From the NCBI RefSeq assembly GCF_900107815.1, contig NZ_FNRK01000013.1:20010-84009 (forward strand): a stretch of DNA of 64,000 bases, given 5' to 3'. A model generated the notes under the pieces. The model made no database searches, had not been told where the DNA came from, and saw only the letters and a program-made list of their open reading frames with translations. This DNA is from Eubacterium aggregans (GTDB lineage Bacteria; Bacillota; Clostridia; Eubacteriales; Eubacteriaceae). This document shows, one piece after another, positions 16,507 to 25,085 of this stretch. The stretch's first letter is position 1; each line of letters opens with the position of its first letter. The position numbers and the translations under genes were made by a program.

Positions 16507-17946
16507 GTGGAGATGTGGAAAAAGTATTGGATTTATATCGTGGCATTGTTCTTGTTTTTCTTGGTTAATTTATTTTTGCCGGCAAAGAATGGCTTGACCC
16601 AGACAGGGGTTCAAGTATTGGCAGTTCTGATTCCAACCCTTGTGCTTTGGTTGTTTAACAGTACAGATTGGCCGAGCCTGTTGGCCCTGGGTGGCCTCAT
16701 CATGACGCAATGCTTAACACCGACTGAGGTGTTCCAACAATCCATAGGTCATCCGATTATTATGACGATCATCGTCTGTATGGCTCTTAATGCTTGTCTC
16801 ATGGAGACCGGTGTTATCCATAAAATTGCTTTTTGGTTTATAACCCGAAGTTTTATTCGGGGACGTCCCTATGCATTTTGGGGTATGTTTCTGGCATCCT
16901 ATTTGATTCTGGGGATTTTCATGGAAACGCTGTCTCTGACAGTGATTTATATTTCCATTGCAACAGCCATACTTTCATCCCTGGGGTTTAAGAAAGGCGA
17001 TTCTTTCTACACTGCGATGATGTTAAGCATTCTGTGGGGAAATGCGGTGGCAACGGCGGCATCTCCGATCAGTCATGCTCTTCCGATGATACTTATGGCA
17101 CAAATGGAAAACACTATGGGTATTGCCATATCCTATGGAAAATGGTTGAGTATCGGCATTCCCTATTTGATTATGATGTACTTTGTTGCGATGTTTATTT
17201 TAAAGTACGTCTGGAAGCCTGATGCCAAAAAATTCTTAAACTATGATCTAGATGCGGTTAAGGGGAAGGCAAAACCCCTGGATGCCAACGGCAAAATTGC
17301 AGGGAGCCTCTTCATTCTACTGATTATTGCATGGGTGTTTCCGGAAATGGGCAGCTCCTTGGCTCCGGCACTTTGCGCTTATATGAAAGCCATTGGAACC
17401 TGCGTTCCGGCAATTGTAGTGGTATCGGCTTTATGCCTGATTCGGGTAAAGGATAGACCGATTGCAAGGTTTAAAGAGATAACCCGGAATATCCCCATTG
17501 GGATATTGATTTTCACCGGGACGGTAACAGTATTTGGAAATGTGATTAACTTGGAATCTACTGGCATCAGTCGTTGGCTCAATAGTGTGCTGATGCCCCT
17601 TGCATCAGGGATGAGTCCTTTTTTATTGATTGGCATTCTGCTCTTTGGAGTACTGGTCTTTACCAATTTTCTTTCCAATACGGTGGCGATGCTTTTGTTC
17701 TTCAATATCGCTCTGTCCCTGTTGGGCAATACCGGTGTTAATCTGGTGGCATTTTCTCTGTTGATTGGTGTGGTTTCGTGCTTTGGTGTTTTGACCCCAT
17801 CGGCTTCGGTGCCTTCACCGTTGTTTTTTGGTCCAGGATATATTACGGTTAAGGACACCGCTATCTATAATCTGGTATTTATCTTCTTAAATCTGGGTGC
17901 TTCGTTATTCATTCTTTGGCCGTTATTTCAGCGGATTGTAATATAA
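16507..17946 (+). CDS. SLC13/DASS-like anion permease
   Basis: The 479-residue protein is hydrophobic throughout, with about 12 membrane segments in two repeated halves. Each half carries a Ser/Thr/Asn-rich re-entrant region (WGNAVATAASPISHALP and LSNTVAMLLFF), as in divalent-anion/Na+ symporters. It likely imports an organic anion across the cytoplasmic membrane. GTG at 16507 is preferred because GAGGTG lies 5 bases upstream; an ATG at 16513 is an alternative. It starts an operon with an MFS transporter and a URO-D family gene. The substrate is unknown. Confidence 0.75.
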   Translation: MEMWKKYWIYIVALFLFFLVNLFLPAKNGLTQTGVQVLAVLIPTLVLWLFNSTDWPSLLALGGLIMTQCLTPTEVFQQSIGHPIIMTIIVCMALNACLMETGVIHKIAFWFITRSFIRGRPYAFWGMFLASYLILGIFMETLSLTVIYISIATAILSSLGFKKGDSFYTAMMLSILWGNAVATAASPISHALPMILMAQMENTMGIAISYGKWLSIGIPYLIMMYFVAMFILKYVWKPDAKKFLNYDLDAVKGKAKPLDANGKIAGSLFILLIIAWVFPEMGSSLAPALCAYMKAIGTCVPAIVVVSALCLIRVKDRPIARFKEITRNIPIGILIFTGTVTVFGNVINLESTGISRWLNSVLMPLASGMSPFLLIGILLFGVLVFTNFLSNTVAMLLFFNIALSLLGNTGVNLVAFSLLIGVVSCFGVLTPSASVPSPLFFGPGYITVKDTAIYNLVFIFLNLGASLFILWPLFQRIVI

Positions 17947-17966
17947 AAAAATTGGAGGACGGATTA

Positions 17967-19163
17967 ATGGAACAAAAGAATTCTAGGAAATGGTTATTGC
18001 TTATTCTGTTATTGGCTGCTTTTTCGGTGACTTTTATGACGCGGTTTGTCTGGTCACCCCTTAATTCAACGGTATCCGAAGCTTTGGGACTGTCTAAGAT
18101 AGCATCGGGGTCCTTTATGTCGGCCTTTTTTATTGGGTATGTCATCACCCAGATTCCCGGGGGGATGCTGGCGGATAAGTTTGGTGTTAAATATGTTATT
18201 TCTGTGGGGGTGCTGCTGACGGGTCTTGCGTCCATCGGAATGTCCTTTATGGCGGGCTATGCCCAGGGCATGATTTTTCGGATCATCACAGGGTTGGGAG
18301 CGGGTGTGGTCATGGCCTGCTGCAGTAAGGTAATCAGCGAAAATTTTGAACAGAAGGACAGAGGGATTGCCTTTGGAATACTCCTTATCGGGCCGACGGT
18401 GGGATTGACCCTGGCGAATCAAATTGGGGCGGCCGTCTTAACGGCTTACGGTTGGCAGACCGCTTTCCGGGTTGTGGGCTATATCGCTATCGCTGTCGCT
18501 GTGATTCTTTTCATATTCATCAAAAATACCAAGGCAGAGACCCCTGGTGAAAAGGTAACGCTGCTAACGGGCATAAAATATGTACTGTCGACAAGGAATC
18601 TAATTTTCCTCTGTCTGGCGGGATTCCTCTATATGTTTTTAAATCTCGGGGTATCAACCTGGGCTAACGCCTATCTCGGAAGCATCGGCTACGATACGGC
18701 CCAGGCGGCGGGGATTATGAGTATTTACAGTATTGGGGGTATCTTAGGATCCTTACTGACGGGGGTAATCGTCAAAAAAACCAATATTAGTGTGAAATAC
18801 TACTTAATCGGTGTTTATCTGTTGATTGCAGCGGTAACCCTTATTTTTGGCTTCCAAACACAACTAATGGTCTTAAAAGTCGCTGGATTTGTCTACGGTT
18901 TTGCCAGCTATTTGCCAAACGCCCATCTCAATGCCCTTACCTTGAAATTTGCACCGGAGCATTTGTCCGGCTCTGTGATGGGTGTACAAAATTGTGTTTT
19001 CCAGTTGGCGTCGATTTTATCCCCCATGATCGTGGGGTGGAGTGTCGATCTCACCGGAACGTTCAGAACCTGTTGGTTCACCTTGGCAGCGATGCCGGTT
19101 ATCGGTCTAATTTTCCTGTTTAAGATGAAAGAATCTGCAGAATCACCACTTAATCATGATTAG
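17967..19163 (+). CDS. MFS transporter
   Basis: This 398-residue protein of the major facilitator superfamily has about 12 membrane helices, the loop motif GGMLADKFGVKYVI after helix 2 and a large central loop. The start MEQKNSRKW is set by TTGGAGGAC. It is the second transporter of the operon, 20 bases after the SLC13-like gene. It probably moves a small organic anion or methylated compound used by the URO-D family enzyme. Substrate and direction cannot be read from the sequence. Confidence 0.85.
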   Translation: MEQKNSRKWLLLILLLAAFSVTFMTRFVWSPLNSTVSEALGLSKIASGSFMSAFFIGYVITQIPGGMLADKFGVKYVISVGVLLTGLASIGMSFMAGYAQGMIFRIITGLGAGVVMACCSKVISENFEQKDRGIAFGILLIGPTVGLTLANQIGAAVLTAYGWQTAFRVVGYIAIAVAVILFIFIKNTKAETPGEKVTLLTGIKYVLSTRNLIFLCLAGFLYMFLNLGVSTWANAYLGSIGYDTAQAAGIMSIYSIGGILGSLLTGVIVKKTNISVKYYLIGVYLLIAAVTLIFGFQTQLMVLKVAGFVYGFASYLPNAHLNALTLKFAPEHLSGSVMGVQNCVFQLASILSPMIVGWSVDLTGTFRTCWFTLAAMPVIGLIFLFKMKESAESPLNHD

Positions 19164-19176
19164 GAGGAAAAATAAA

Positions 19177-20145
19177 ATGTTAAGTAAAAAAGAAAATATA
19201 TTGAAATTATATCAACAGGGTATTTCAGACTATCTCCCCATTATGGGGCAAGGGATTATTAATAATACCCCTATCAATGGCTTCAGGGAACGACCAGAGA
19301 CAGGGAAAAGCGGCCTGGACTGGTTTGGTGTTCACTGGTCATGGGCGGAAGGTGAACCGGCACCTATGCCTGGTCCCGATTTTATTCTTTCTGATATTTC
19401 GGATTGGAGAGAAATTGTAGAATTTCCGGATTTGGACCAATGGAACTGGGTTAGGGCAGCAGAAATAGATCGTATTTCTGAATTTGATTATCGTAATAAT
19501 CTGCTATATCAGATGATTCACAATGGTATTTTTGAAAGGCTACACACACTCATGGGCTTTGAAGATGCGCTATGTTCTCTTTTGACTGATCCTGATGAGG
19601 TCAGGGCTTACGCTGATGCGATGGTTGAATATAAATGTGCCCTCATTGATAAAATAGCCGAGTATTATAGGCCGGATATCATTTGCTACCATGATGACTG
19701 GGGAACACAAAGGGGTCTTTTCTTTTCCCCTGATACATGGCGGGATTTAATTAAAGAGCCGACAAAGCGCATTATCGATCATGTGCATAGTAAGGGGATA
19801 TTATTTGAATTACACAGTGATGGCGATATACACACGCTGATTCCTGAAATTGTTGAAGACCTTGGTGTGGACAGCCTGAATATTATGAAACTCAATAATA
19901 TTCCAAACTTAAAGAAGATAACAGGCAATCGAGTTGTTTATAATGTCTTTATCGATACGCCGACTTTAGATGTTTTAGATGCCAGTGGAAAATTGACGGA
20001 AGAATTGCTCAGGGAAAATATTCGTGAAGAGTTTAAAACCCTTGGTCAGGGGGGCGGTTATATTCCGTCAATGCTTTTGGTTCGACCAGAATGGCAGCCA
20101 ATCATCTTAGATGAGTATGAAAAATGTAAGGATACCATATTTTAG
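19177..20145 (+). CDS. uroporphyrinogen decarboxylase-family methyltransferase
   Basis: This 322-residue protein has the URO-D/corrinoid methyltransferase fold, with CYHDDWGTQRGLFFSPDTWRD and a later LFELHSDGDIHTLIPEIVEDL. In anaerobes, family members outside heme synthesis transfer methyl groups from O- or N-methyl compounds to corrinoid proteins. No corrinoid protein or reductive activator is adjacent. AGGAGG overlaps the stop region of the MFS gene, so expression is coupled. Catabolic demethylation of the imported substrate is an inference. Confidence 0.75.
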   Translation: MLSKKENILKLYQQGISDYLPIMGQGIINNTPINGFRERPETGKSGLDWFGVHWSWAEGEPAPMPGPDFILSDISDWREIVEFPDLDQWNWVRAAEIDRISEFDYRNNLLYQMIHNGIFERLHTLMGFEDALCSLLTDPDEVRAYADAMVEYKCALIDKIAEYYRPDIICYHDDWGTQRGLFFSPDTWRDLIKEPTKRIIDHVHSKGILFELHSDGDIHTLIPEIVEDLGVDSLNIMKLNNIPNLKKITGNRVVYNVFIDTPTLDVLDASGKLTEELLRENIREEFKTLGQGGGYIPSMLLVRPEWQPIILDEYEKCKDTIF

Positions 20146-20188
20146 GTAAGCAGAGTATTCGCCTGATATTAATGTTTTAAAATAAAAG

Positions 20189-20226
20189 AAAAAGGACGTC
20201 TCCTCAAAAGGGAAGACGTCCTTTTT
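20189..20226. terminator. bidirectional terminator
   Basis: AAAGGACGTCT and AGACGTCCTTT form an 11-bp stem flanked by A-runs and T-runs, between the convergent URO-D family and thioredoxin genes. Confidence 0.9.
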
Positions 20227-20254
20227 AAATGTGTGTGAATTAAAAACAAGGGCT

Positions 20255-20581
20255 TTATGCCAGCTCGTTCAGCTGATCCAGATAGGCCTGTTTATCCCGG
20301 GTCCCCACGAAACGCTGGACCTCTTCGCCATTCTTTAAGAAAATGCAGGTCGGAATACTCATTACCCGGAACTGCTGGGCCAGCTGGGTATTTTCATCCA
20401 CATTTAATTTACAAATCCGTACAGAAGCATCCACTTCTGTGGCAATTTCATCGATAATGGGGAGCAGCGCCTTACAGGGACCACACCATTCTGCCCAAAA
20501 GTCGATCATGACCGGACCGTCTGTGTAGCCCATGGCCTCTGTTTCAAAATTGTTCTGATTGAGTGTTATGATATTTGTCAT
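20255..20581 (-). CDS. trxA: thioredoxin
   Basis: This 108-residue protein of typical thioredoxin length has the active site WAEWCGPCK and the cis-Pro region SIPTCIFL. It reduces disulfides in the cytoplasm. AAGGAAG precedes the ATG. It is monocistronic. The assignment is very secure. Confidence 0.96.
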   Translation of the reverse strand: MTNIITLNQNNFETEAMGYTDGPVMIDFWAEWCGPCKALLPIIDEIATEVDASVRICKLNVDENTQLAQQFRVMSIPTCIFLKNGEEVQRFVGTRDKQAYLDQLNELA

Positions 20582-20722
20582 TTCAAACTTCCTTTCGATT
20601 TGGATATCCCATAGTATACCATGATTTCAGAAATAAAAAAAGAGAGGGTCAGGCCAAATTCTAATTGAGAAGGCTTTAGGACTTTAGGAAAAGGAATCAT
20701 GCTCTTTAGGAAGAAAAAGAAG

Positions 20723-20733
20723 TATGCTATAAT
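20723..20733 (+). promoter_or_regulatory. extended -10 promoter with leaderless start
   Basis: TATGCTATAAT ends only six bases before the ATG of the decarboxylase gene, so transcription would begin at or next to the start codon. No ribosome binding site is visible. The mRNA is predicted to be leaderless. Confidence 0.6.
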
Positions 20734-20739
20734 TAAAAA

Positions 20740-22167
20740 ATGGATAAATTGACATTTTTAAACCAGATTGACACCATGACCGGACCGTCAATCCGGCGTT
20801 TTTATATGCCCGGGCACAAAGGTCGGGGGTTGTCTGAAATTGTACTTCCGAAGATGGATATCACAGAGGTAGAGGGAGCGGATAACCTCCATCACCCCCA
20901 GGGAGTGATTGCGGCCCTTCAGGAAAGAATGGTGGCGGACTACAAAACCCGGGCATCCTGGCCTCTGGTGGGGGGATCGACCCTGGGGATTCAGGCCGCG
21001 CTCTTGGCCCTGGCCCAGGAAGGCGATAAGATTCTGGTCCCCACCAATGCCCATCGGTCCGTCTACGGTGGGCTGGCCCTAGCCCGGGCGGAGGGCATTT
21101 ATCTGCCGCCGGCGATGGATCGCTCCTGGGGTTTGGCCACCCATGTGTCCCTTGAGATTCTGGATCAGGCCCTGGCACGGCATCCTGAAGCGGTGGGCAT
21201 GGTTCTGACCAATCCCACTTACTACGGAACCACCAGTGATGTGGCGGCCATTGCCGAACGCCTTCATCAGAAGGGGAAGTGGCTGCTGGTGGATGAGGCC
21301 CACGGTGCCCATCTGGCGTATTGCCGTACCTTACCCGAGGATGCCCTGTCTGCCGGTGCGGATATGGTGGTGCAAAGTGCCCATAAAACCCTGGCCGCCT
21401 ATACCCAAACGGGAATGCTCCATCTGGGAACGGATCGTGTGGACCCAGAGCGGGTACAGCGGATTTTGGGGATACTAGAGACCTCAAGCCCCAGCTACCC
21501 CTTGATGTTAAGCATTGAAGGGGCGCTGGGTCAGGCCCAGATATCCGGCGGAAGGATGATGGAAGACATTGCCGCGGCCTGGGATCGGGCGGTCCTTACC
21601 TTTGATGCCGAGGATAATATTCGGCTGTACACCCCCGATAATGGGTATCCTTACGACAAGAGCAAGTGGCTCTTTACGGTTGTCGACGGCAGTGGCCATG
21701 CCCTGGAAAAAGACCTTCGGGAGAAATATGGCATCTGGCTGGAATTTGCCACGGCCCATACCCTGTTGGCCTACACGGGGATGGGGACCACTCGGGAGGA
21801 TTTAGGCGCCCTCTTAGAAGCCATTGGGGCGATGAATCGGAAAGTATCCCAGGACCCTCAGGACCATAGTGCAAGGCCCTCATCCGAAGCGTCGGGGCTG
21901 TGGGCGGTGGATCACCCCCTGGTGGTGCCCTTATGGCAGGCCATGCTGGGACAGACGGAGTGGGTCCCTTTAGAACAGGGAGCACACCGGATATCCGGGG
22001 ATTTTATTACCCCCTATCCACCGGGAATTCCAGTGGTTTTGCCCGGGGAAAGAATGACCCCGGAAATGGTGGGGAAAATTCAGAAAGCCCTAGACCAGGG
22101 GGAAGAGATGATGGGGATTGGCCTGAAAGACCGGGTCGCAGTATTATGTGAAAAGGAAACGGATTAG
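20740..22167 (+). CDS. Orn/Lys/Arg decarboxylase family protein
   Basis: This 475-residue PLP-dependent fold-type I enzyme has the N-terminal FYMPGHKG motif, LVDEAHGAHL and the PLP-lysine motif SAHKTLAAYTQTGML, followed by the family's C-terminal domain. Bacillus YaaO/SpeA-type proteins of this length lie next to tmk and holB, as here. The reaction is probably arginine or lysine decarboxylation, but the substrate cannot be fixed. No ribosome binding site precedes the ATG and a promoter -10 abuts it. The tmk start follows after 3 bases. Confidence 0.88.
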   Translation: MDKLTFLNQIDTMTGPSIRRFYMPGHKGRGLSEIVLPKMDITEVEGADNLHHPQGVIAALQERMVADYKTRASWPLVGGSTLGIQAALLALAQEGDKILVPTNAHRSVYGGLALARAEGIYLPPAMDRSWGLATHVSLEILDQALARHPEAVGMVLTNPTYYGTTSDVAAIAERLHQKGKWLLVDEAHGAHLAYCRTLPEDALSAGADMVVQSAHKTLAAYTQTGMLHLGTDRVDPERVQRILGILETSSPSYPLMLSIEGALGQAQISGGRMMEDIAAAWDRAVLTFDAEDNIRLYTPDNGYPYDKSKWLFTVVDGSGHALEKDLREKYGIWLEFATAHTLLAYTGMGTTREDLGALLEAIGAMNRKVSQDPQDHSARPSSEASGLWAVDHPLVVPLWQAMLGQTEWVPLEQGAHRISGDFITPYPPGIPVVLPGERMTPEMVGKIQKALDQGEEMMGIGLKDRVAVLCEKETD

Positions 22168-22170
22168 ACC

Positions 22171-22869
22171 ATGGATACAAAAGGAAAACTTATTGTAATT
22201 GAAGGTGTGGATGGCAGCGGGAAGGAGACCCAGACCGGGGAATTGTATGCCCATCTGTGGTCCGATGGAAGGCGGCCCATGCAGGTTTCCTATCCACGGT
22301 ATCACAGGGATTCCTCAGCTATGGTGCGAAAGTATCTGGCGGGTGAATTCGGGACGGATCCCGGGGATGTTAGCCCCTATGTAGCCTCCACCTTTTACGC
22401 GGCAGACCGCTATGCCTCTTATAAAGAGGATCTGGAAGATTTCCTCGGGGCCGGGGGAATTGTACTGGCGGATCGCTACACCACCTCCAACATGGTCCAT
22501 CAGGCGGGGAAGCTATCAGACCCTAAAGAGCGTCGGGCTTTTTTAAAGTGGCTGACGGATTATGAATTTGGTCTCCTGGGACTGCCGGTGCCGGACGCCA
22601 TTTTCTTTCTGGATATTCCACCGGAGGTTTCCGCAATGCTCATGGCCGGGCGGGCCAATAAAATAACCGGGGAGGCTAAGAAGGATATCCATGAGGCCCA
22701 TCCGGAGTACCTCAGACAGTCCTACGCCAATGCCCGGGAGCTGGCGGTGGACTACGGCTGGCGGATGATCAACTGTATTGAAGGGGATAAGCTGCGCAGC
22801 ATTGAGGATATTCATCAAGAAATCTACGGACAGGTAAAGGCTCTGTTGGCGGAGGATGACCGTGTTTGA
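22171..22869 (+). CDS. tmk: thymidylate kinase
   Basis: This 232-residue P-loop kinase has VIEGVDGSGKETQ (residues about 9-21), a YPRYHRDSSAMV segment and a later LADRYTTSN motif that fits the dTMP kinase DR(Y/F) region. It phosphorylates dTMP to dTDP for DNA synthesis. It lies between the decarboxylase and holB, the order seen in Bacillus, but the intervening yaaQ and yaaR genes are missing. The sequence is a somewhat divergent Tmk. Confidence 0.85.
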   Translation: MDTKGKLIVIEGVDGSGKETQTGELYAHLWSDGRRPMQVSYPRYHRDSSAMVRKYLAGEFGTDPGDVSPYVASTFYAADRYASYKEDLEDFLGAGGIVLADRYTTSNMVHQAGKLSDPKERRAFLKWLTDYEFGLLGLPVPDAIFFLDIPPEVSAMLMAGRANKITGEAKKDIHEAHPEYLRQSYANARELAVDYGWRMINCIEGDKLRSIEDIHQEIYGQVKALLAEDDRV

Positions 22870-23854
22870 TCAAATTATCGGGGAAGAGCGAATCAAAGAA
22901 ATTCTGGGAAATACCATTCGCAAGGACCAGGTCAGCCACGCCTACCTCTTTACCGGACCCAAGGGTATGGGCAAGCAAACCCTGGCCCTGGCCTTTGCCG
23001 CAGCCTTAAAATGTACGGCACCCCTGGAAAATAGGCCCTGTGGGACCTGTTTGGCTTGTCGGGAGATGGCCCATGGCAACATGGGGGATTTTATCCGCAT
23101 TGCTCCGGAGGAGGGCCAGCGGAGCATTAAAATCAGGCAGGTGCGGGATCTCATCGCCGCTATTTCCGCCAAGACCTTTGATGGCAGTCTTCGGATCTGC
23201 CTCATTACCCATGCGGAAACCATGACCACCGAGGCCCAGAATGCCCTGCTGAAGTCTTTAGAAGAGCCGGAGCCCGGAAATGTGTTTCTTATCACCGCGG
23301 AAAACGGGGAGCGGATTCTGCCGACCCTGCGTTCCCGGTGCCAGGTTTTACCCCTTGAGCCCCTCAGTGATGGGGAAATTCAGACCCTCCTTAAATCCCG
23401 GGGATACCCCCTGGGCAATGGGGAGATGAGCCGGTTATTAGCGGAGTGTGGGGGAATTCCAGGGAAGGCCCTGGCCCATGTGGAAAATGCCGATGAAGAA
23501 GCCATAAAAAAAGAAGCGTTTTCTGTGATTTGTGATATACTAAAGGGAAATCCCATGCCCCTGTTTGGCTTTTCCGAAAAGCTGGGTAAAAGCAAGTCAG
23601 ACAGTGCCATCGTGCTGGATGAGCTCATTCTCGCCTTTAGTACATCGCTCCGGGCAGAGATGGGCGGTGTGGGGAGTGCCGGTGGGGGACCATGGCTTAG
23701 CCAGACCACCCCTTTGTTAAAACCAGGGGCAGCCCAAGGAATATTGGCGATTTTATTTGAACTGGCCAAAAACCTGCAGTACAATATTAACCTTCGCCTC
23801 CAATGGGAGAGCACCCTGCTGAAAATATATGAGTTACAGGAGAAAAACAGATGA
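22862..23854 (+). CDS. holB: DNA polymerase III delta' subunit
   Basis: This AAA+ clamp-loader subunit of about 330 residues has YLFTGPKGMGKQTLALAF (Walker A), a zinc-binding CGTCLAC motif and ALLKSLEEPEPGN, the delta'/gamma signature. It loads the sliding clamp at the replication fork. The gene overlaps the end of tmk. I prefer GTG at 22862 because GGAGG then has normal spacing; an ATG two codons upstream (22856) directly abuts that ribosome binding site. Confidence 0.9.
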   Translation: MFDQIIGEERIKEILGNTIRKDQVSHAYLFTGPKGMGKQTLALAFAAALKCTAPLENRPCGTCLACREMAHGNMGDFIRIAPEEGQRSIKIRQVRDLIAAISAKTFDGSLRICLITHAETMTTEAQNALLKSLEEPEPGNVFLITAENGERILPTLRSRCQVLPLEPLSDGEIQTLLKSRGYPLGNGEMSRLLAECGGIPGKALAHVENADEEAIKKEAFSVICDILKGNPMPLFGFSEKLGKSKSDSAIVLDELILAFSTSLRAEMGGVGSAGGGPWLSQTTPLLKPGAAQGILAILFELAKNLQYNINLRLQWESTLLKIYELQEKNR

Positions 23855-24996
23855 CGAAAAAGGTTGTCGGAATCCGGTTTAAAAGGGCCGGAAAGATATA
23901 CTATTTCGATCCCCTGGATTTGAAATTGTCCCAATACGACCATGTGGTGGTGGAGACGGTCCAGGGGGTGGAATATGGCGAGGTGGCCCTGCCTCCCAGA
24001 GAAATTGATGAGGCCATGTTCTCAAATCCAGTCAAACCCGTGGTTCGGAAAGCGACTCCCCGGGATGACGAGGATTATGCCATGTTAAAGGACAAAGAAA
24101 AACAGGCCAGGTCTGTTTTTGAGGAAAAGGTTAAATTCCATAAGCTGGATATGAAGCTGATTAACGTGGAGTACACCTTTGATAAAAAGAAGGCGATTTT
24201 TTACTTTACCGCAGAAGGCCGGGTGGATTTCAGAAGCCTGGTCAAGGATTTGGCGGCGGTATTCCGGGTGCGCATCGAGCTGCGCCAAATCGGGGTACGG
24301 GACGAAGCAAAGATCTTCAATACCCTTGGAGTCTGTGGGCGTAACACCTGCTGCTCCCAATGGCTGGGGGATTTTACCCCGGTATCCATTAAGATGGCCA
24401 AGGAACAGAATATGTCCCTGAACTCTACCAAGATTTCGGGAATCTGTGGCCGGTTGTTATGCTGTTTGACCTACGAGCATGATTTTTATAAGAATGTCAC
24501 CAAGAAAATGCCCAAGGTGGGGCAGATGGTGGAGACCCCTGATGGTGTCGGCCAGGTCTTTCGCCTGGGGGTCCTCCAGGAGAGCGTCTTAGTCCGGATG
24601 CAGGTGGGGAACGATGACACAGAAATTCGAACCTACGCCATGGATGATGTGACAAAATCCGACGCCCCAAGACCCACCTATCATCAGAATTCCCGTAAGG
24701 GGGATCGCCCATCAAAGCCGGATCGTTCCCGGGAAGAAAAACCCGGTGAGGATAAGGAAAAAAACCAGGGCGAAGGAAGCCGCAAGGAATCCGGAAGTGG
24801 TAATGGGAATGCCGGTGGCGGCAATAACCGAAAGCCCAGACCCCAGGGAAACAAACGGGGAAATTCTGGAAATTCCGGCAAAAACAAGAACAACACCGGC
24901 GGGAAAAATAACAACAATAATCGGCGGCGGAAAAATCGAAATAATAGCGAAAAGCCCGGCGGGAAAACCCCGGAAGGGTCAGACAAAAAAGAATAA
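23851..24996 (+). CDS. PSP1 domain protein, YaaT/RicT-like
   Basis: The 381-residue protein has a PSP1 domain in the first ~270 residues, with conserved cysteines in GVCGRNTCCSQWLGDF and ICGRLLCCLTYEHDFY. In Bacillus RicT these bind an Fe-S cluster and the protein modulates RNA processing with RNase Y. The last ~100 residues are a low-complexity tail rich in Asn, Gly, Lys and Arg, probably disordered and RNA-binding. It overlaps holB by 4 bases (ATGA). YabA is not encoded next to it as it is in Bacillus. Confidence 0.9.
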   Translation: MTKKVVGIRFKRAGKIYYFDPLDLKLSQYDHVVVETVQGVEYGEVALPPREIDEAMFSNPVKPVVRKATPRDDEDYAMLKDKEKQARSVFEEKVKFHKLDMKLINVEYTFDKKKAIFYFTAEGRVDFRSLVKDLAAVFRVRIELRQIGVRDEAKIFNTLGVCGRNTCCSQWLGDFTPVSIKMAKEQNMSLNSTKISGICGRLLCCLTYEHDFYKNVTKKMPKVGQMVETPDGVGQVFRLGVLQESVLVRMQVGNDDTEIRTYAMDDVTKSDAPRPTYHQNSRKGDRPSKPDRSREEKPGEDKEKNQGEGSRKESGSGNGNAGGGNNRKPRPQGNKRGNSGNSGKNKNNTGGKNNNNNRRRKNRNNSEKPGGKTPEGSDKKE

Positions 24997-25000
24997 TTGT

Positions 25001-25039
25001 AAGGGCCATCGCAAAGAAAAAAATTGTGATGGCCCTTTT
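25001..25039 (+). terminator. intrinsic terminator
   Basis: AAGGGCCATCGCAA pairs with TTGTGATGGCCCTT across an A-rich loop and is followed by a short T-run. It ends the tmk-holB-PSP1 transcript. An extended -10 (GCATGCTATAAT, 25042-25053) for the next gene begins right after it. Confidence 0.85.
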
Positions 25040-25085
25040 CTGCATGCTATAATAGGTGGGTTCACTTGAATTGAAAAGGAGAAGT

